Translations under genes and position numbers: made by a program
Notes under the pieces: generated by a model
The model's database searches: none
The model's input: only the letters and a program-made list of their open reading frames with translations
Told to the model about the DNA's origin: nothing
In this document: piece after piece, positions 30,393 to 39,295 of the stretch
How the letters are laid out: the number at the start of each line of letters is the position of its first letter
How positions within the stretch are numbered: position 1 is the stretch's first letter
Assembly: GCF_030733845.1 (NCBI RefSeq)
Contig: NZ_CP132313.1
Coordinates: 62,001-126,000 of the forward strand
Direction of reading: 5' to 3'
Length of the DNA stretch: 64,000 bases
Origin: Shinella zoogloeoides
Lineage (GTDB): Bacteria; Pseudomonadota; Alphaproteobacteria; Rhizobiales; Rhizobiaceae

Positions 30393-32311
30393 CAGAAGGT
30401 CGCCTTCAATCCGGCAAATGCGGTCAGGCCCGGCGTGTTGAAGCCGTAGACTTCCTGGTAGTCGCGGTCGAACAGGTTGTCGATTCGGCCGAAGACCTCG
30501 ACCGTGTCGTTCACCTTGAAGCTGCCGCCGACATTGACCACCGTGTAGCCGCCGAGCGTCACGCGCGGCGGGACGAAGGTGGCGAAGACCACGTCCTCCA
30601 TCTTGCCGTTGAGGACAGCCTCGGCAAAGACGCGGGCTCGGCCCTCGTAAAACACATAGGCGGCGTTGAGCGAGCCGGCGTGACGCGGCCGACGGACCTC
30701 CGGCAGGCGCGGCCCACCCGCCACGCTCTGCTCCGTCGCATCGGTATAGGTGTAGGCGCCCGTCATGGTGAGGCCGTTGAAGAAGTCCACGGTCGCGGAA
30801 ATCTCGACGCCCTGCCGACGACTTTCGCCGTCTCGGTTGACCGGCGACGACGTGAAGTCGGGATTGTAGACTGTGGCGATCTCGTTTTCGAGGTTCTGGT
30901 TGAAGTAGGTGACGTCGACGATGAGGCCGCCGTCGAAAAAGCTCTTTTCCACGCCGATATCCCAGCCGAGGCTTTCCTCCGGTTTCAGGTTCGCATTGCC
31001 CCGGAACGTGCCGGGAATATAGCCGAACTGTTCGTAGAAGGTGGGATTGGTCACGGCGGTGCCGACCGAGGCATGCAGCCGCGTTTCGGCATTCGGGATC
31101 TGCCAGGCGGCGCTGACCGTCCAGGTCGCGGCATTCGAGAAAGCGTCATTCCAGTCCTGCCGCGCACCCGCATTCAGGTAGAACTGGTCGAAGAACTCCC
31201 CGCGATATTCGCCGATCAGCGAATGGGCGTTGCGGCTGAAGGTCTCGGTCAGATGGGAAGGCGAGAAGGTCTCGCGCTGCCATTCGTAGCCGGCCGTCAG
31301 TTGGTGGACCTGATTTTCCAGGTCGTCGTATCGATAGGAGGCCTGGTAGGTCGCGTTGTAGCGATTGCCGTCGCTCCAGCTATCGCCGAATGCGCCGGAG
31401 TGGTTGAAACGGTAGATGTCGTTGCCGGAAAAGCGTGCCTTCTGGGTCAGTGCGCCGTCGAGCGCGGTGTTGGTGAGGCCGACCGAGCCGAAGAACTCGC
31501 GGCTTTTCGAATAATCGTCCGCGTCGTAGGTCATCGCGGTGTCGTAGTCCTGCGGATCGAGGTCGCTGCGGCGGTTGACGTAGCGCAACGTGCCGTCCAC
31601 GGTCGTGTCGGGCGAAATATCCACGGTGAACCTGCCATTCAGCGTGCCGTTGCGGTCGCCGTCGTCCTCCTTGCCAATCTCGGAAATATTGAAGCCTTCG
31701 GACCGGCGGAGGATGCCTGAGAGCGAATAATCGTAGTTCTCGCCGCCGCCGCGGGTGGAGAGCGCGCCGAGGACCGTGCCGTCCGTACCGAACTCGGTGC
31801 GGGCCGTCGATCGGGCCGAATTGCGCTCGCCCTTCCTGGTAACGATGTTGATGACGCCGGACATGGCGTTGGCGCCCCAGAACGTGCTTTGCGGGCCACG
31901 CAGGATCTCGATCCGCTCGATATCCTCGGCAATCAGGCTGCCGAAGTCGAATTCGCCCTGGCCGTTGTCGTTGACCTCGACGCCGTCGATCACCACCAGG
32001 ACATGGTTGCCTTCCGCGCCGCGCACGCGCGCCTGGGTGAGGCCGCCGGCTGAGCCGGTGCGGGAGATGGCGAAGCCGGGCACGAGCCTCAAGGCATCCG
32101 CCACGTAGTGGATCTGGTTCTTTTCCATCTCCTCGCCGGTGATGACGGTGACGGCACGACCGGATTTCTTCAATTCCACGGATGTCAGGCCGTCTGCGAT
32201 GACGACCGGCTCGAGTTCGGTCGGTGCATTGCTCGCCGCGCGATCCTGCGCGAAGCCGGGTTGGGACAACGCGATCGCGAGCAGGCAAGCCCCCGCCAGA
32301 TAGTTCTTCAT
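30392..32311 (-). CDS. btuB: TonB-dependent cobalamin receptor
   Basis: 639-residue outer-membrane receptor. The signal peptide ends QPGFAQD, a TonB-box-like segment follows (LEPVVIADG), and the plug has ARVRGAEGNHVLVVIDGVEV and ILRGPQSTFWGANAMSGVIN. The chain ends in Phe (GLKATF). Length and plug motifs fit BtuB. GGAGGAAAT precedes the ATG. It is the first gene after the cobalamin riboswitch, so B12 should repress it. Confidence 0.93.
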   Translation of the reverse strand: MKNYLAGACLLAIALSQPGFAQDRAASNAPTELEPVVIADGLTSVELKKSGRAVTVITGEEMEKNQIHYVADALRLVPGFAISRTGSAGGLTQARVRGAEGNHVLVVIDGVEVNDNGQGEFDFGSLIAEDIERIEILRGPQSTFWGANAMSGVINIVTRKGERNSARSTARTEFGTDGTVLGALSTRGGGENYDYSLSGILRRSEGFNISEIGKEDDGDRNGTLNGRFTVDISPDTTVDGTLRYVNRRSDLDPQDYDTAMTYDADDYSKSREFFGSVGLTNTALDGALTQKARFSGNDIYRFNHSGAFGDSWSDGNRYNATYQASYRYDDLENQVHQLTAGYEWQRETFSPSHLTETFSRNAHSLIGEYRGEFFDQFYLNAGARQDWNDAFSNAATWTVSAAWQIPNAETRLHASVGTAVTNPTFYEQFGYIPGTFRGNANLKPEESLGWDIGVEKSFFDGGLIVDVTYFNQNLENEIATVYNPDFTSSPVNRDGESRRQGVEISATVDFFNGLTMTGAYTYTDATEQSVAGGPRLPEVRRPRHAGSLNAAYVFYEGRARVFAEAVLNGKMEDVVFATFVPPRVTLGGYTVVNVGGSFKVNDTVEVFGRIDNLFDRDYQEVYGFNTPGLTAFAGLKATF

Positions 32312-32477
32312 ATTTCCTCCACGACAGGGCGCGCCTGCACGGTTTTTCTACCGCGGGCTGGGAGGGGTCTTGTGGGAACGAGGTTCCATGGACCGTCCGG
32401 CGACGCAGCGACATCTTCGACAATGTCACCGCTACGGACGGCCGCGCCCGGACACTCCCCGTATCCTGGCATGGGTG

Positions 32478-32663
32478 ACCGGCACAGGCAGGTCTCCTGA
32501 CTTCCGCGTCATCGCTCTCCCCGCCTTCCCGCGCTTTCGCGCAGTGGCATCATGAGGCAAGCTCGGCGGTTACAGTTGCGGGGGCAGTCACGGTCTCGGC
32601 CCCTGATGGGTAGTCCTCACCGTGTTCCCTTTTCATCCGTCGTGCTGACGGAACCTGTTCCGA
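32478..32663 (-). promoter_or_regulatory. Cobalamin riboswitch upstream of btuB
   Basis: On the minus strand all conserved blocks appear in order: the opening P1/P2 segment GGAACAGGTTCCG, GGGAACACGGTGAG, GACTGCCCCCGCAACTGTAA, the B12 box core GATGCCACTG, the hairpin CGCGAAAGCGCG, and the closing GGAAGTCAGGAGACCTGCC. The 166 nt between it and the btuB ATG hold a long imperfect hairpin (arms CCGTCCG and CGGACGG, about 32395-32440) that may act as the expression platform. On the other side, 32664-32785 holds no gene that I can support. Confidence 0.95.
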
Positions 32664-32785
32664 AAACAAAGCTTATCGGCGGCCGAGAAGCCGGGTCAAG
32701 GGGCATTCGGCTGTACCCACAGATCGAAAGGGCGCATTTATCAAGTGAGCGGCGATTGCGAAGCGAAGGCGGACGTAAAGACAGC

Positions 32786-32827
32786 GTCATTACGTCACTT
32801 GTAAGGACGATGTCGTTACGCTATGGT
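32786..32827 (+). promoter_or_regulatory. Promoter and direct repeats of the DUF1778/GNAT pair
   Basis: TTGTAA (32799-32804) and TATGGT (32822-32827) are 17 bp apart. Direct repeats GTCATTACG (32786-32794) and GTCGTTACG (32812-32820), starting 26 bp apart, flank the -35 box and fill the spacer, as expected for operators of a ribbon-helix-helix antitoxin. Confidence 0.52.
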
Positions 32828-32849
32828 GTGTGCCGATAGGAGTTTACCC

Positions 32850-33146
32850 ATGCCGATATCGCAATCCCGGAAAAATCCCGACGCCAGCGTGCCGTTGAAT
32901 ATTCGCATCAAGCCGGCAACCCGTAACCTGATCGATCGCGCCGCCGAACTGCTTGGCAAGACGCGCACGGACTTCATGCTGGAAGCTTCAGAGCGCCGCG
33001 CCGAAGAGGTATTGCTGGATAGGACGATTTTCACGGTCAGTCCCGACGTCTATGCCGAATATCTCGCCCGGCTCGATGCGCCCGCGCAGCCTAACGAGCG
33101 ATTGAAGCGCATGATGACGACAAAAGCGCCATGGGACGAGGCGTGA
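32850..33146 (+). CDS. DUF1778 (TacA-like) antitoxin
   Basis: 98 residues. The N-terminal ribbon-helix-helix is seen in PLNIRIKPATRNLIDRAAEL and GKTRTDFMLEASERRAEEVL, a near-consensus DUF1778 sequence. The C-terminal tail (FTVSPDVYAEYLARLDAP) is the part that wraps the toxin in the family. ATG 32850 follows TAGGAG; an upstream GTG is less likely. It overlaps the GNAT toxin gene. Family members repress their own promoter together with the toxin. Confidence 0.92.
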   Translation: MPISQSRKNPDASVPLNIRIKPATRNLIDRAAELLGKTRTDFMLEASERRAEEVLLDRTIFTVSPDVYAEYLARLDAPAQPNERLKRMMTTKAPWDEA

Positions 33147-33640
33147 GCCTCAGCGCTCCAGCGCCGCTGGCCGACGACCATGATTTGGCGGCATTCAATT
33201 CCGGCGTTCATGAACTGGACGATTGGTTGCGCCGCCGCGCCCGCGCAAACCAGGCGAGTGGCGCCTCGCGCACATTCGTGGTGTGCGGGGCAGGGCGCGT
33301 CGTCGCCTATTATGCGCTTGCCTCCGGCGCGGTGAAGCATCCGGCAGCGCCCGGCCGTCTCCGGCGCAACATGCCCGATCCGATTCCGATTACCGTCCTC
33401 GGCCGGCTCGCCATTGACAGGGACTATCAGGGGCGCGGCATCGGCAGGGCATTGGTGCGGGATGCAAGCCTGCGCCTGCTCAATGCTGCAGAAATCCTCG
33501 GAATTCGCGGTGTGCTGGTCCATGCGATTTCGCAGGATGCGCGCGCCTTCTACGAGGCGGTCGGCTTCCTGCCGTCACCGTCCGATCCGATGATGCTGAT
33601 GGTTGGGCTGCGCGACCTGAGCCACGCACTGAATGCCTGA
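33131..33640 (+). CDS. GNAT-family acetyltransferase toxin (TacT-like)
   Basis: 169 residues. The acetyl-CoA site is seen in LGRLAIDRDYQGRGIGRALV (QGRGIG loop), preceded by ELDDWLRRRARANQASGAS, a segment typical of TacT-type toxins, and followed by RAFYEAVGF. Characterised relatives acetylate the amino group of charged tRNAs and stop translation. ATG 33131 overlaps the antitoxin by 16 bp; GTG 33143 is an alternative that would overlap by four. Confidence 0.92.
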   Translation: MGRGVSLSAPAPLADDHDLAAFNSGVHELDDWLRRRARANQASGASRTFVVCGAGRVVAYYALASGAVKHPAAPGRLRRNMPDPIPITVLGRLAIDRDYQGRGIGRALVRDASLRLLNAAEILGIRGVLVHAISQDARAFYEAVGFLPSPSDPMMLMVGLRDLSHALNA

Positions 33641-33652
33641 CTGCGTTCTCGG

Positions 33653-34432
33653 TCACGTCTCCATATCCGGCTTGCGCGCTTTTCGAAGGGCGTCCGTGAT
33701 TTCGCTTCTGGCAACGCCGATCAATTGCTCCATCGCATAGCGCGCGGCATCGGGGCGGCGCATGCGGATGGCTTCCAGGACGTCCTGGTGCTTGAGGATC
33801 GCCTGTTCGTGGGATTGGCTCGCCCGATTGGTGAGGCGGAAGCTCGCGAGCAGCGCCGCCCTGATGGCGGTGGCGAATTGCCGGTAGACCCAGTTACCGC
33901 TCGCGTTGATGATCGCGGTGTGGAACTCCAGGTCGGCGCGGCTCCATTCCTCGTTGTCGCGCGAATTGGCTTCCACCATGTCCTCGAAGGCTTTCGCGAT
34001 CTGGGAAAGCTGGCGTGCGCTGGCATTGGCTGCCGCCTGCGCAGCCGCGGCCGGCTCCAGCAACTGGCGGGCATCGATCAGGGATGTGTAGAAATTCTCG
34101 TCGGCGCCGACCGTCAGCATCACGTCCAACACCAGCGGATCGAGATAGTTCCAGTTCTCCCGGGGAAGCACGATGGTGCCCGCCCGCGTGCGCGAGCGCA
34201 CCATGCCGAGCGCCGACATATACTGCATTGCTTCGCGCAGGCTCGTCCGGCTCACGCCGAACGTTTCGGTCAGCTCAGCCTCGTTCGGCAGGGTGGATCC
34301 TTCCACCATGTCGCCGGTGACGATGTTTTGCACGATCTGCCGCAGCAGCGCCTCGCGCACGCTGCGCTTGCCGCGCTCGGCGATGGGGTCTCCGTCCTGC
34401 GTCAATGCGCGTGCCGTTCGAGTCGCCGTCAC
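33653..34432 (-). CDS. GntR/FadR-subfamily regulator, DgoR-like by context
   Basis: About 259 residues. An N-terminal winged helix (LRQIVQNIVTGDMVEGSTLP, ETFGVSRTSLREAMQYMSAL, TRAGTIVLP) is followed by an all-helical FCD domain (DARQLLEPAAAAQAAANAS, DLEFHTAIINASGNW, HQDVLEAIRMRRPDAA) with His residues placed for metal binding. GTG 34432 is preferred because AGGAGG lies six bases before it; ATG 34447 or 34489 would extend the N-terminus. It is divergent from the sugar cluster that contains dgoD. In E. coli the dgo operon is repressed by the FadR-type DgoR, so the same job is likely here. Confidence 0.88.
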   Translation of the reverse strand: MTATRTARALTQDGDPIAERGKRSVREALLRQIVQNIVTGDMVEGSTLPNEAELTETFGVSRTSLREAMQYMSALGMVRSRTRAGTIVLPRENWNYLDPLVLDVMLTVGADENFYTSLIDARQLLEPAAAAQAAANASARQLSQIAKAFEDMVEANSRDNEEWSRADLEFHTAIINASGNWVYRQFATAIRAALLASFRLTNRASQSHEQAILKHQDVLEAIRMRRPDAARYAMEQLIGVARSEITDALRKARKPDMET

Positions 34433-34608
34433 TCCGTTCCTCCTCATATTCGCGGGGCGCAGATTTCCGCCACTTTGCCGCCCGGTCAAGCGCCAGCCAT
34501 CATGCGCTTTAAATACTATTTATTGCCCCGTGTTTATCGCATAATCGAGGAACTTACCAGCAGGAGGCTTCAAAATCATCGATCAGGAAAAAATAAATCG
34601 TATTTATA

Positions 34609-34636
34609 TTGACATTCATATGACGTAGATTAGGGT
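34609..34636 (+). promoter_or_regulatory. Probable promoter of the sugar-import operon
   Basis: A perfect TTGACA (34609-34614) lies about 93 bp upstream of the binding-protein ATG; a poor -10 (TAGGGT) follows after 16 bp. The 34480-34630 stretch is strikingly AT-rich compared with its surroundings. It also holds TTATCGCATAA, a small palindrome that could be an operator half. Confidence 0.4.
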
Positions 34637-34706
34637 GCCCTTCATCGTGAGGAGGCTGCTGGTGGCTTACTCCCTCACGCCCCATATCAATTTACGGGAG
34701 GAGCAC

Positions 34707-35678
34707 ATGAAGTTCATCGCCAAGGCTGCGCTCGTGACGCTTGCTGCGTTCACGGCATCCGCCTCATTCGCGCAGGACAAGGATCTCAAGGTCGGCGCCA
34801 TCTACATGGACGCGCAGGGCTTCTATGCCGGCGTGCGCAAGGGCATCCAAGACGGCGCGAAGGATGCCGGCCGCAAGCTCGAAGTCATCGAAACCAATGC
34901 GCAGGGCGACGTCAGCAAGGAATCGTCCTTCATCGACTCGCTGATCTCGGCCGGCGTTCAGGCCATCATCGTCTCGCCGGTCTCGGCGGACGGTTCGTAT
35001 CGCGCGATCCGCCGCGCTCACGATGCGGGCATTCCCGTCGTGTGCTACAATACCTGCCTCAGCGAAAACGACATGAAGGAATATGTCTCCGCCTATGCGG
35101 TCGGAGACCCCTACCAGTTTGGCCACAAGCTGGGTGATGCGGCCGCGGAATACTTCATTGCGGAAAAGAAGGATGCGCCGACGATCGCCGTGCTCAACTG
35201 CGAATTCGTCGAAGTCTGCGTGACGCGCCGCAAGGGCTTCGAGGAGGCGTTGTTCGCCAAGGTTCCGGGTGCGAAGATCGTCGACAACCAGGAAGGCGCG
35301 GTGCTCGACAAGGCGGTTTCCGTGGCCAGCACCATGCTGTCCTCGCATCCCGATCTCGATGCCTTCTTCGGCGAGGCGGGCGGCGCCACCCTCGGCGCGG
35401 CACGCGCCGTCAAGAGCCAGGGCCGTGTCGGCAAGACCGTCGTCTTCGGTGGCGACATGACGACCGAGATCGCGCAGGAAATGGCTGATTTCAGCGTCAT
35501 CAAGGCCGTCGTCGACATTTCCGGCCAGGGTCTTGGCAAGCTCGCGCTCGACCAGGCGATCAAGTCGATCGACGGCAATGCGCCGGCGGATATCAAGGTC
35601 CCCTACGACATTGATCTCTACAAGAGTGCGGAAGACGGCAAGGCCTGGCTCGAGGCTCACGCCGACGGTATTCCCTGA
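34707..35678 (+). CDS. Sugar ABC transporter substrate-binding protein (RbsB-like)
   Basis: 323 residues, periplasmic type 1 fold. The signal peptide ends ASASFAQD. Family motifs include LKVGAIYMDAQGFYAGVRKG, SLISAGVQAIIVSPVSADG, AHDAGIPVVCYN and DAFFGEAGGATLGAARA. ATG 34707 follows GGGAGGAG. It feeds the RbsA- and RbsC-type proteins downstream. The ligand is not readable from sequence; the enzymes of the cluster suggest galactose, a galactoside or a related sugar. Confidence 0.93.
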   Translation: MKFIAKAALVTLAAFTASASFAQDKDLKVGAIYMDAQGFYAGVRKGIQDGAKDAGRKLEVIETNAQGDVSKESSFIDSLISAGVQAIIVSPVSADGSYRAIRRAHDAGIPVVCYNTCLSENDMKEYVSAYAVGDPYQFGHKLGDAAAEYFIAEKKDAPTIAVLNCEFVEVCVTRRKGFEEALFAKVPGAKIVDNQEGAVLDKAVSVASTMLSSHPDLDAFFGEAGGATLGAARAVKSQGRVGKTVVFGGDMTTEIAQEMADFSVIKAVVDISGQGLGKLALDQAIKSIDGNAPADIKVPYDIDLYKSAEDGKAWLEAHADGIP

Positions 35679-35689
35679 CCTCCCAAGCC

Positions 35690-35706
35690 GGCGGTAGAAT
35701 ACCGCC
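35690..35706 (+). promoter_or_regulatory. Short hairpin between binding-protein and ATPase genes
   Basis: GGCGGTA (35690-35696) and TACCGCC (35700-35706) form a perfect 7-bp stem with a GAA loop. There is no U-tract. It is placed like the hairpin at 3931, where it would favour the binding-protein mRNA. Confidence 0.55.
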
Positions 35707-35797
35707 GCCGCGATGAAGCCGGCCGGTGTCCGTCAAGGATATCGGCCGGCGCCACCGCACAGGTTCCGGCATGTCAAGAATCCAAGCAGGCCCCGTC

Positions 35798-37330
35798 ATG
35801 ACCCAAACCGCAAGCAAGCCCGGCATCGAGCCGGCCATGGGCGCGATCGCCGCGCTCGAAGGCTGCACCAAGCGCTATCCCGGCGTGCTGGCGCTCGACA
35901 ATGCCACGTTCCGTGTCGCCCCCGGCGAGGTGCGCGCGCTTCTCGGCAAGAACGGCGCGGGCAAATCCACGCTGATCCGGCTGCTCACGGGCGCCGAGGT
36001 TCCCGATTCCGGCACGGTGACGATTGCCGGCGCGGCTCTCGTGCAGGGCGGGTCGGCCCGCGCGCAGGAAGCCTTTTCCCGCGGCGTGCGCGTCGTCTAC
36101 CAGGAACTCAGCCTGGTTCCCGGCATGTCCATCGCCGAAAACCTCTTCCTCGGCCGCTGGCCAAGGCAGGCAGGCATCCTCGACTATACCGGCATGGAAG
36201 CCGAAGCGCGTGTCGCCATGCAAAGGCTCGGCCTGGACATGCGCCCCTCCGATCCCGTAGCGGGCCTCAGTCCCGCCGAACGTCAGTTGGTGGAGATCGC
36301 GCGTGTCCTGCTCGGCAAGCCGAAACTCGTCATCCTCGACGAGCCGACCAGTTCTCTCGCCGCCGCCGAGGCGGAAAAGGTGATGACGGCGGTCCAGCGC
36401 ATCGCGGCGGATGGCATCGCCGTCATCTATATCAGCCATCGCATGAACGAGATCCGGCAAATCGCGCGCTCGGCGACGATCATGCGCGATGGCCGCATCA
36501 TCGATACTGTCGATGTGGCCGGCGCCGACACCCGCGAGATCGTGCGGCTGATGCTCGGCTCCGAAGCCACCCAGTCCGCGGCGCTCGAAACGAAAGCGCG
36601 CGAGAAGATCATTCTCGACGTCGCCGACCTCGCGCTTGCCCCGAAGCTCAATTCGATCTCCTTCCGCCTGCGCGAAGGCGAAGTGCTCGGCATCGCCGGA
36701 TTGCTTGGGGCAGGGCGGACGGAGCTTCTGCAGGCCATCATGGGCGTGCGCCCATTCGAGCGCGGCCGCATCGCAGTCGACGGGAAGGCCGTCGGCCGGC
36801 CGGGTTATCGAGCCATGCTCAAGCGGGGCTTCGGCTATACGCCCGAGAGCCGCAAGGAAGAGGGCATCGTGCCGCTTCTCGGCGTCGACGAGAACACCGT
36901 CGTGACCGATTTTTCGGCCGTCAGCAGGAGAGGCGTTCTTTCGGCGCGGCGGATTGCGGAGGCGACCCGCAAGGTGATCGCGCGTCTGCACGTCAAGACC
37001 GCCAGCACCGAGACGCCGATCGGATCGCTTTCCGGCGGCAATCAGCAGAAGGTCGTCATCGGGCGCTGGGTGCACGCCGACAGCCGTATTCTCCTCCTGG
37101 ACGAGCCGACCCGCGGCGTCGACGTGGAGGCGAAAGCGCAAATCTACGCGATCATCCGGCAGCTTGCCGCCGAAGGCCGCAGCGTCATCTTCGTTTCCAG
37201 CGAGATCGAGGAACTGCCGCTCGTCTGCGACCGCGTTCTGGTGCTGCGCGAGGGCAGGCTCCAGGAAGAATTCACATCCCCCAATATCGATCAGGACGCC
37301 GTCATGGCAGCCTGCATCGCCGGTCATTGA
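35798..37330 (+). CDS. Sugar ABC transporter ATPase (RbsA/MglA-like, two domains)
   Basis: 510 residues with two ABC domains. Domain 1 has Walker A GKNGAGKST, the signature LSPAERQLVEIARVL (a common domain-1 variant) and Walker B VILDEPTSSL. Domain 2 has LLGAGRTELLQAIMG in place of a full Walker A, LSGGNQQKVVIGRW and LLLDEPTRGVDVEA. This asymmetry is normal for RbsA. The start is uncertain: ATG 35798 gives the usual length, but ATG 35771 or GTG 35726 are in frame and no site is strong. Confidence 0.92.
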   Translation: MTQTASKPGIEPAMGAIAALEGCTKRYPGVLALDNATFRVAPGEVRALLGKNGAGKSTLIRLLTGAEVPDSGTVTIAGAALVQGGSARAQEAFSRGVRVVYQELSLVPGMSIAENLFLGRWPRQAGILDYTGMEAEARVAMQRLGLDMRPSDPVAGLSPAERQLVEIARVLLGKPKLVILDEPTSSLAAAEAEKVMTAVQRIAADGIAVIYISHRMNEIRQIARSATIMRDGRIIDTVDVAGADTREIVRLMLGSEATQSAALETKAREKIILDVADLALAPKLNSISFRLREGEVLGIAGLLGAGRTELLQAIMGVRPFERGRIAVDGKAVGRPGYRAMLKRGFGYTPESRKEEGIVPLLGVDENTVVTDFSAVSRRGVLSARRIAEATRKVIARLHVKTASTETPIGSLSGGNQQKVVIGRWVHADSRILLLDEPTRGVDVEAKAQIYAIIRQLAAEGRSVIFVSSEIEELPLVCDRVLVLREGRLQEEFTSPNIDQDAVMAACIAGH

Positions 37331-37339
37331 CGGAGACCA

Positions 37340-38344
37340 ATGATGTCCAACGACCAGGCAATCCAGAGCGCAACGACCGCGGCGCGCCGCCGCCGCGGCT
37401 TTTCGCAGCATATGAACGAAGTCAGCCTCTTCGTCGCCATCGCCGTGCTCTACGTGGTGTTCACCACGACGGCCAACGGCTTCATGAGCTTCAACAACCA
37501 GATCAACATCCTGCGTGACGCGGCCACGATCGGCATTGCGGCCTGGGCGGCAACGCTGATCATCATTTCCGGCGAGATCGACGTCAGCGTCGGCCCCATG
37601 GTGGCGTTCATCTCCGTCGCGCTCGCCTACCTGTTGCAATGGGGCATTCCGACGCCGCTCGCCTTCGCGCTGGCCATCGTGATCGGCGCGGCGCTTGGCT
37701 CAATTGCCGGCATCCTGCGCGCCTATTTCGACGTCCCGTCCTTCGTCGGCACGCTCGGCCTGTGGAGCGCGCTGCGCGGTACCGCCCTTTTCGTCACGGA
37801 TGCACTTCCGGTCTCGATCGGCCGCAACGATATCGTCGACATGCTCGACCGCCCCGTCCTCGGCATTCCGCCGGCGGCGATCATCATGCTGCTGCTTTTT
37901 GCCGTCTTCGCCTTCGTCAGCCGCAAGACGGCTTTCGGCCGCTCGGTCTATGCGATCGGCGGCAACCCACAGGCCGCCTTCCTGTCCGGCATCAGCGTCT
38001 CTCGTATCCGTGTGATGCTGTTTGCGATCGCCGGCGCCATGGCTGCCGTCTCCGGCATCCTGCTGCTCTCCCGCCTTGGATCGGGCAATGCGACGGCTGC
38101 CAGCGGCCTGGAGTTCGACGTCATCGCGGCAGTCGTCGTCGGCGGCACGGCGCTGTCCGGCGGGCGCGGCTCCATGCTGGGCACGCTGCTCGGCGTGCTT
38201 GTCATCACGCTTATCGGCAACGGCCTGGTATTGCTCGGCATCAATCCGTTCTTCCAGCAGGTCGTGCGCGGCCTCATCATCGTCGTGGCTGTGCTCGCCA
38301 ATATCCAGGCGATCAAGCGCGGCGCGGCGCGTAACAAGGGCTGA
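37340..38344 (+). CDS. Sugar ABC transporter permease (RbsC-like)
   Basis: 334-residue permease of the BPD_transp_2 family with about nine or ten membrane segments. Motifs include GEIDVSVGPMVAFISVALAY, FGRSVYAIGGNPQAAFLSGI and AAVVVGGTALSGGRGSMLGT. The ATG (37340 or the adjacent 37343) follows GGAGA and lies nine bases after the ATPase stop. Confidence 0.93.
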   Translation: MMSNDQAIQSATTAARRRRGFSQHMNEVSLFVAIAVLYVVFTTTANGFMSFNNQINILRDAATIGIAAWAATLIIISGEIDVSVGPMVAFISVALAYLLQWGIPTPLAFALAIVIGAALGSIAGILRAYFDVPSFVGTLGLWSALRGTALFVTDALPVSIGRNDIVDMLDRPVLGIPPAAIIMLLLFAVFAFVSRKTAFGRSVYAIGGNPQAAFLSGISVSRIRVMLFAIAGAMAAVSGILLLSRLGSGNATAASGLEFDVIAAVVVGGTALSGGRGSMLGTLLGVLVITLIGNGLVLLGINPFFQQVVRGLIIVVAVLANIQAIKRGAARNKG

Positions 38345-38353
38345 GGGAAGGCC

Positions 38354-39253
38354 ATGACGGTCATCGCCATCGGAAATGACGGGCTGACAGCCCGGATCTC
38401 CATTGCCGGCGGCCTCGTGCTTAGCCTGTGGTGGACGCCAGAGGACGTCCGCCTTCCCCTGCTGCGACCGGCCCCGGGCGACGAGGCCGACGCGCTCGCC
38501 TCGGGCTGCTACCCGCTCGTCCCCTTCGGCAACCGGGTCCGCAACAATACGTTCCAGTTCGACGGCAGGGACTACCGGTTCGAGCCGAACACCGCGTGGG
38601 ACCCGCACTACCTGCACGGCGAGGGCTGGCAGGCGGACTGGTCCGTCGCCGAAAGCAGCGAGAGCGCCGTTGAGCTCTCATTCCACCATATCGAAGGTGA
38701 AGGCACACCCTATCGCTATTCTGCAAGGCAGCGTTTCTCGGTGGAGGACGGGTCCTTCGTGCTCACGCTTGCCGTGACAAACCAGGGCGATGCAGCCTTG
38801 CCGTTCGGTCTCGGCTGGCATCCCTATTTCCCCATGACGCCGGAAACGACACTTCTTGCCCCCGCCCGTAAATACTGGACCGAGGTTGAAGGCTGGTTGC
38901 CCGGCAACGCCGTCGATATTCCAGAGGACGTGGATTTTCGCGCGCCGCGCGGCTTGCCGCATCGATGGGTCAACAACGGCTTCGAGGACTGGTCCGGCGA
39001 GGCCCGCATCGACTGGCCGGAGCGCGGCGCGCGCCTGACACTTGCCGCCGACCCGCTGTTTCGCCACGCCTTCGTCTTCGTTTCCGATACCGCCTTCGAT
39101 CCGGCGTTCCAGCGCGATTACTTCTGCTTCGAGCCGATGTCGCACCTGGCGAACGGCCATAACCTGCCGGGCCTTGGCGGCCTGCGCGCCCTGCAACCTA
39201 ACGAAACGCTGGCGGGCAGCGTCCGCATGACGCCGTCCCTGCTGCCTGAATGA
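38354..39253 (+). CDS. Aldose 1-epimerase
   Basis: 299-residue cytoplasmic mutarotase-fold protein. The catalytic residues can be placed: H88 (YLHGEGW), H156 (GLGWHPYF) and E260 (FCFEPMSH). It interconverts alpha and beta anomers of an aldose such as galactose, supplying the form oxidised by a sugar dehydrogenase. It starts nine bases after the permease stop, so it is part of the import operon. Confidence 0.92.
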   Translation: MTVIAIGNDGLTARISIAGGLVLSLWWTPEDVRLPLLRPAPGDEADALASGCYPLVPFGNRVRNNTFQFDGRDYRFEPNTAWDPHYLHGEGWQADWSVAESSESAVELSFHHIEGEGTPYRYSARQRFSVEDGSFVLTLAVTNQGDAALPFGLGWHPYFPMTPETTLLAPARKYWTEVEGWLPGNAVDIPEDVDFRAPRGLPHRWVNNGFEDWSGEARIDWPERGARLTLAADPLFRHAFVFVSDTAFDPAFQRDYFCFEPMSHLANGHNLPGLGGLRALQPNETLAGSVRMTPSLLPE

Positions 39254-39295
39254 ACTGAGAATGCCGACGATCGACGTGCGGCTGGAGAAGTCTTG

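Noticed and set aside
26052..32311. Reading the B12 operon as an iron-siderophore system
   Set aside because: The cobalamin riboswitch and CbiZ make corrinoid uptake far more likely, although the ABC proteins share the FecCD/FecE family.
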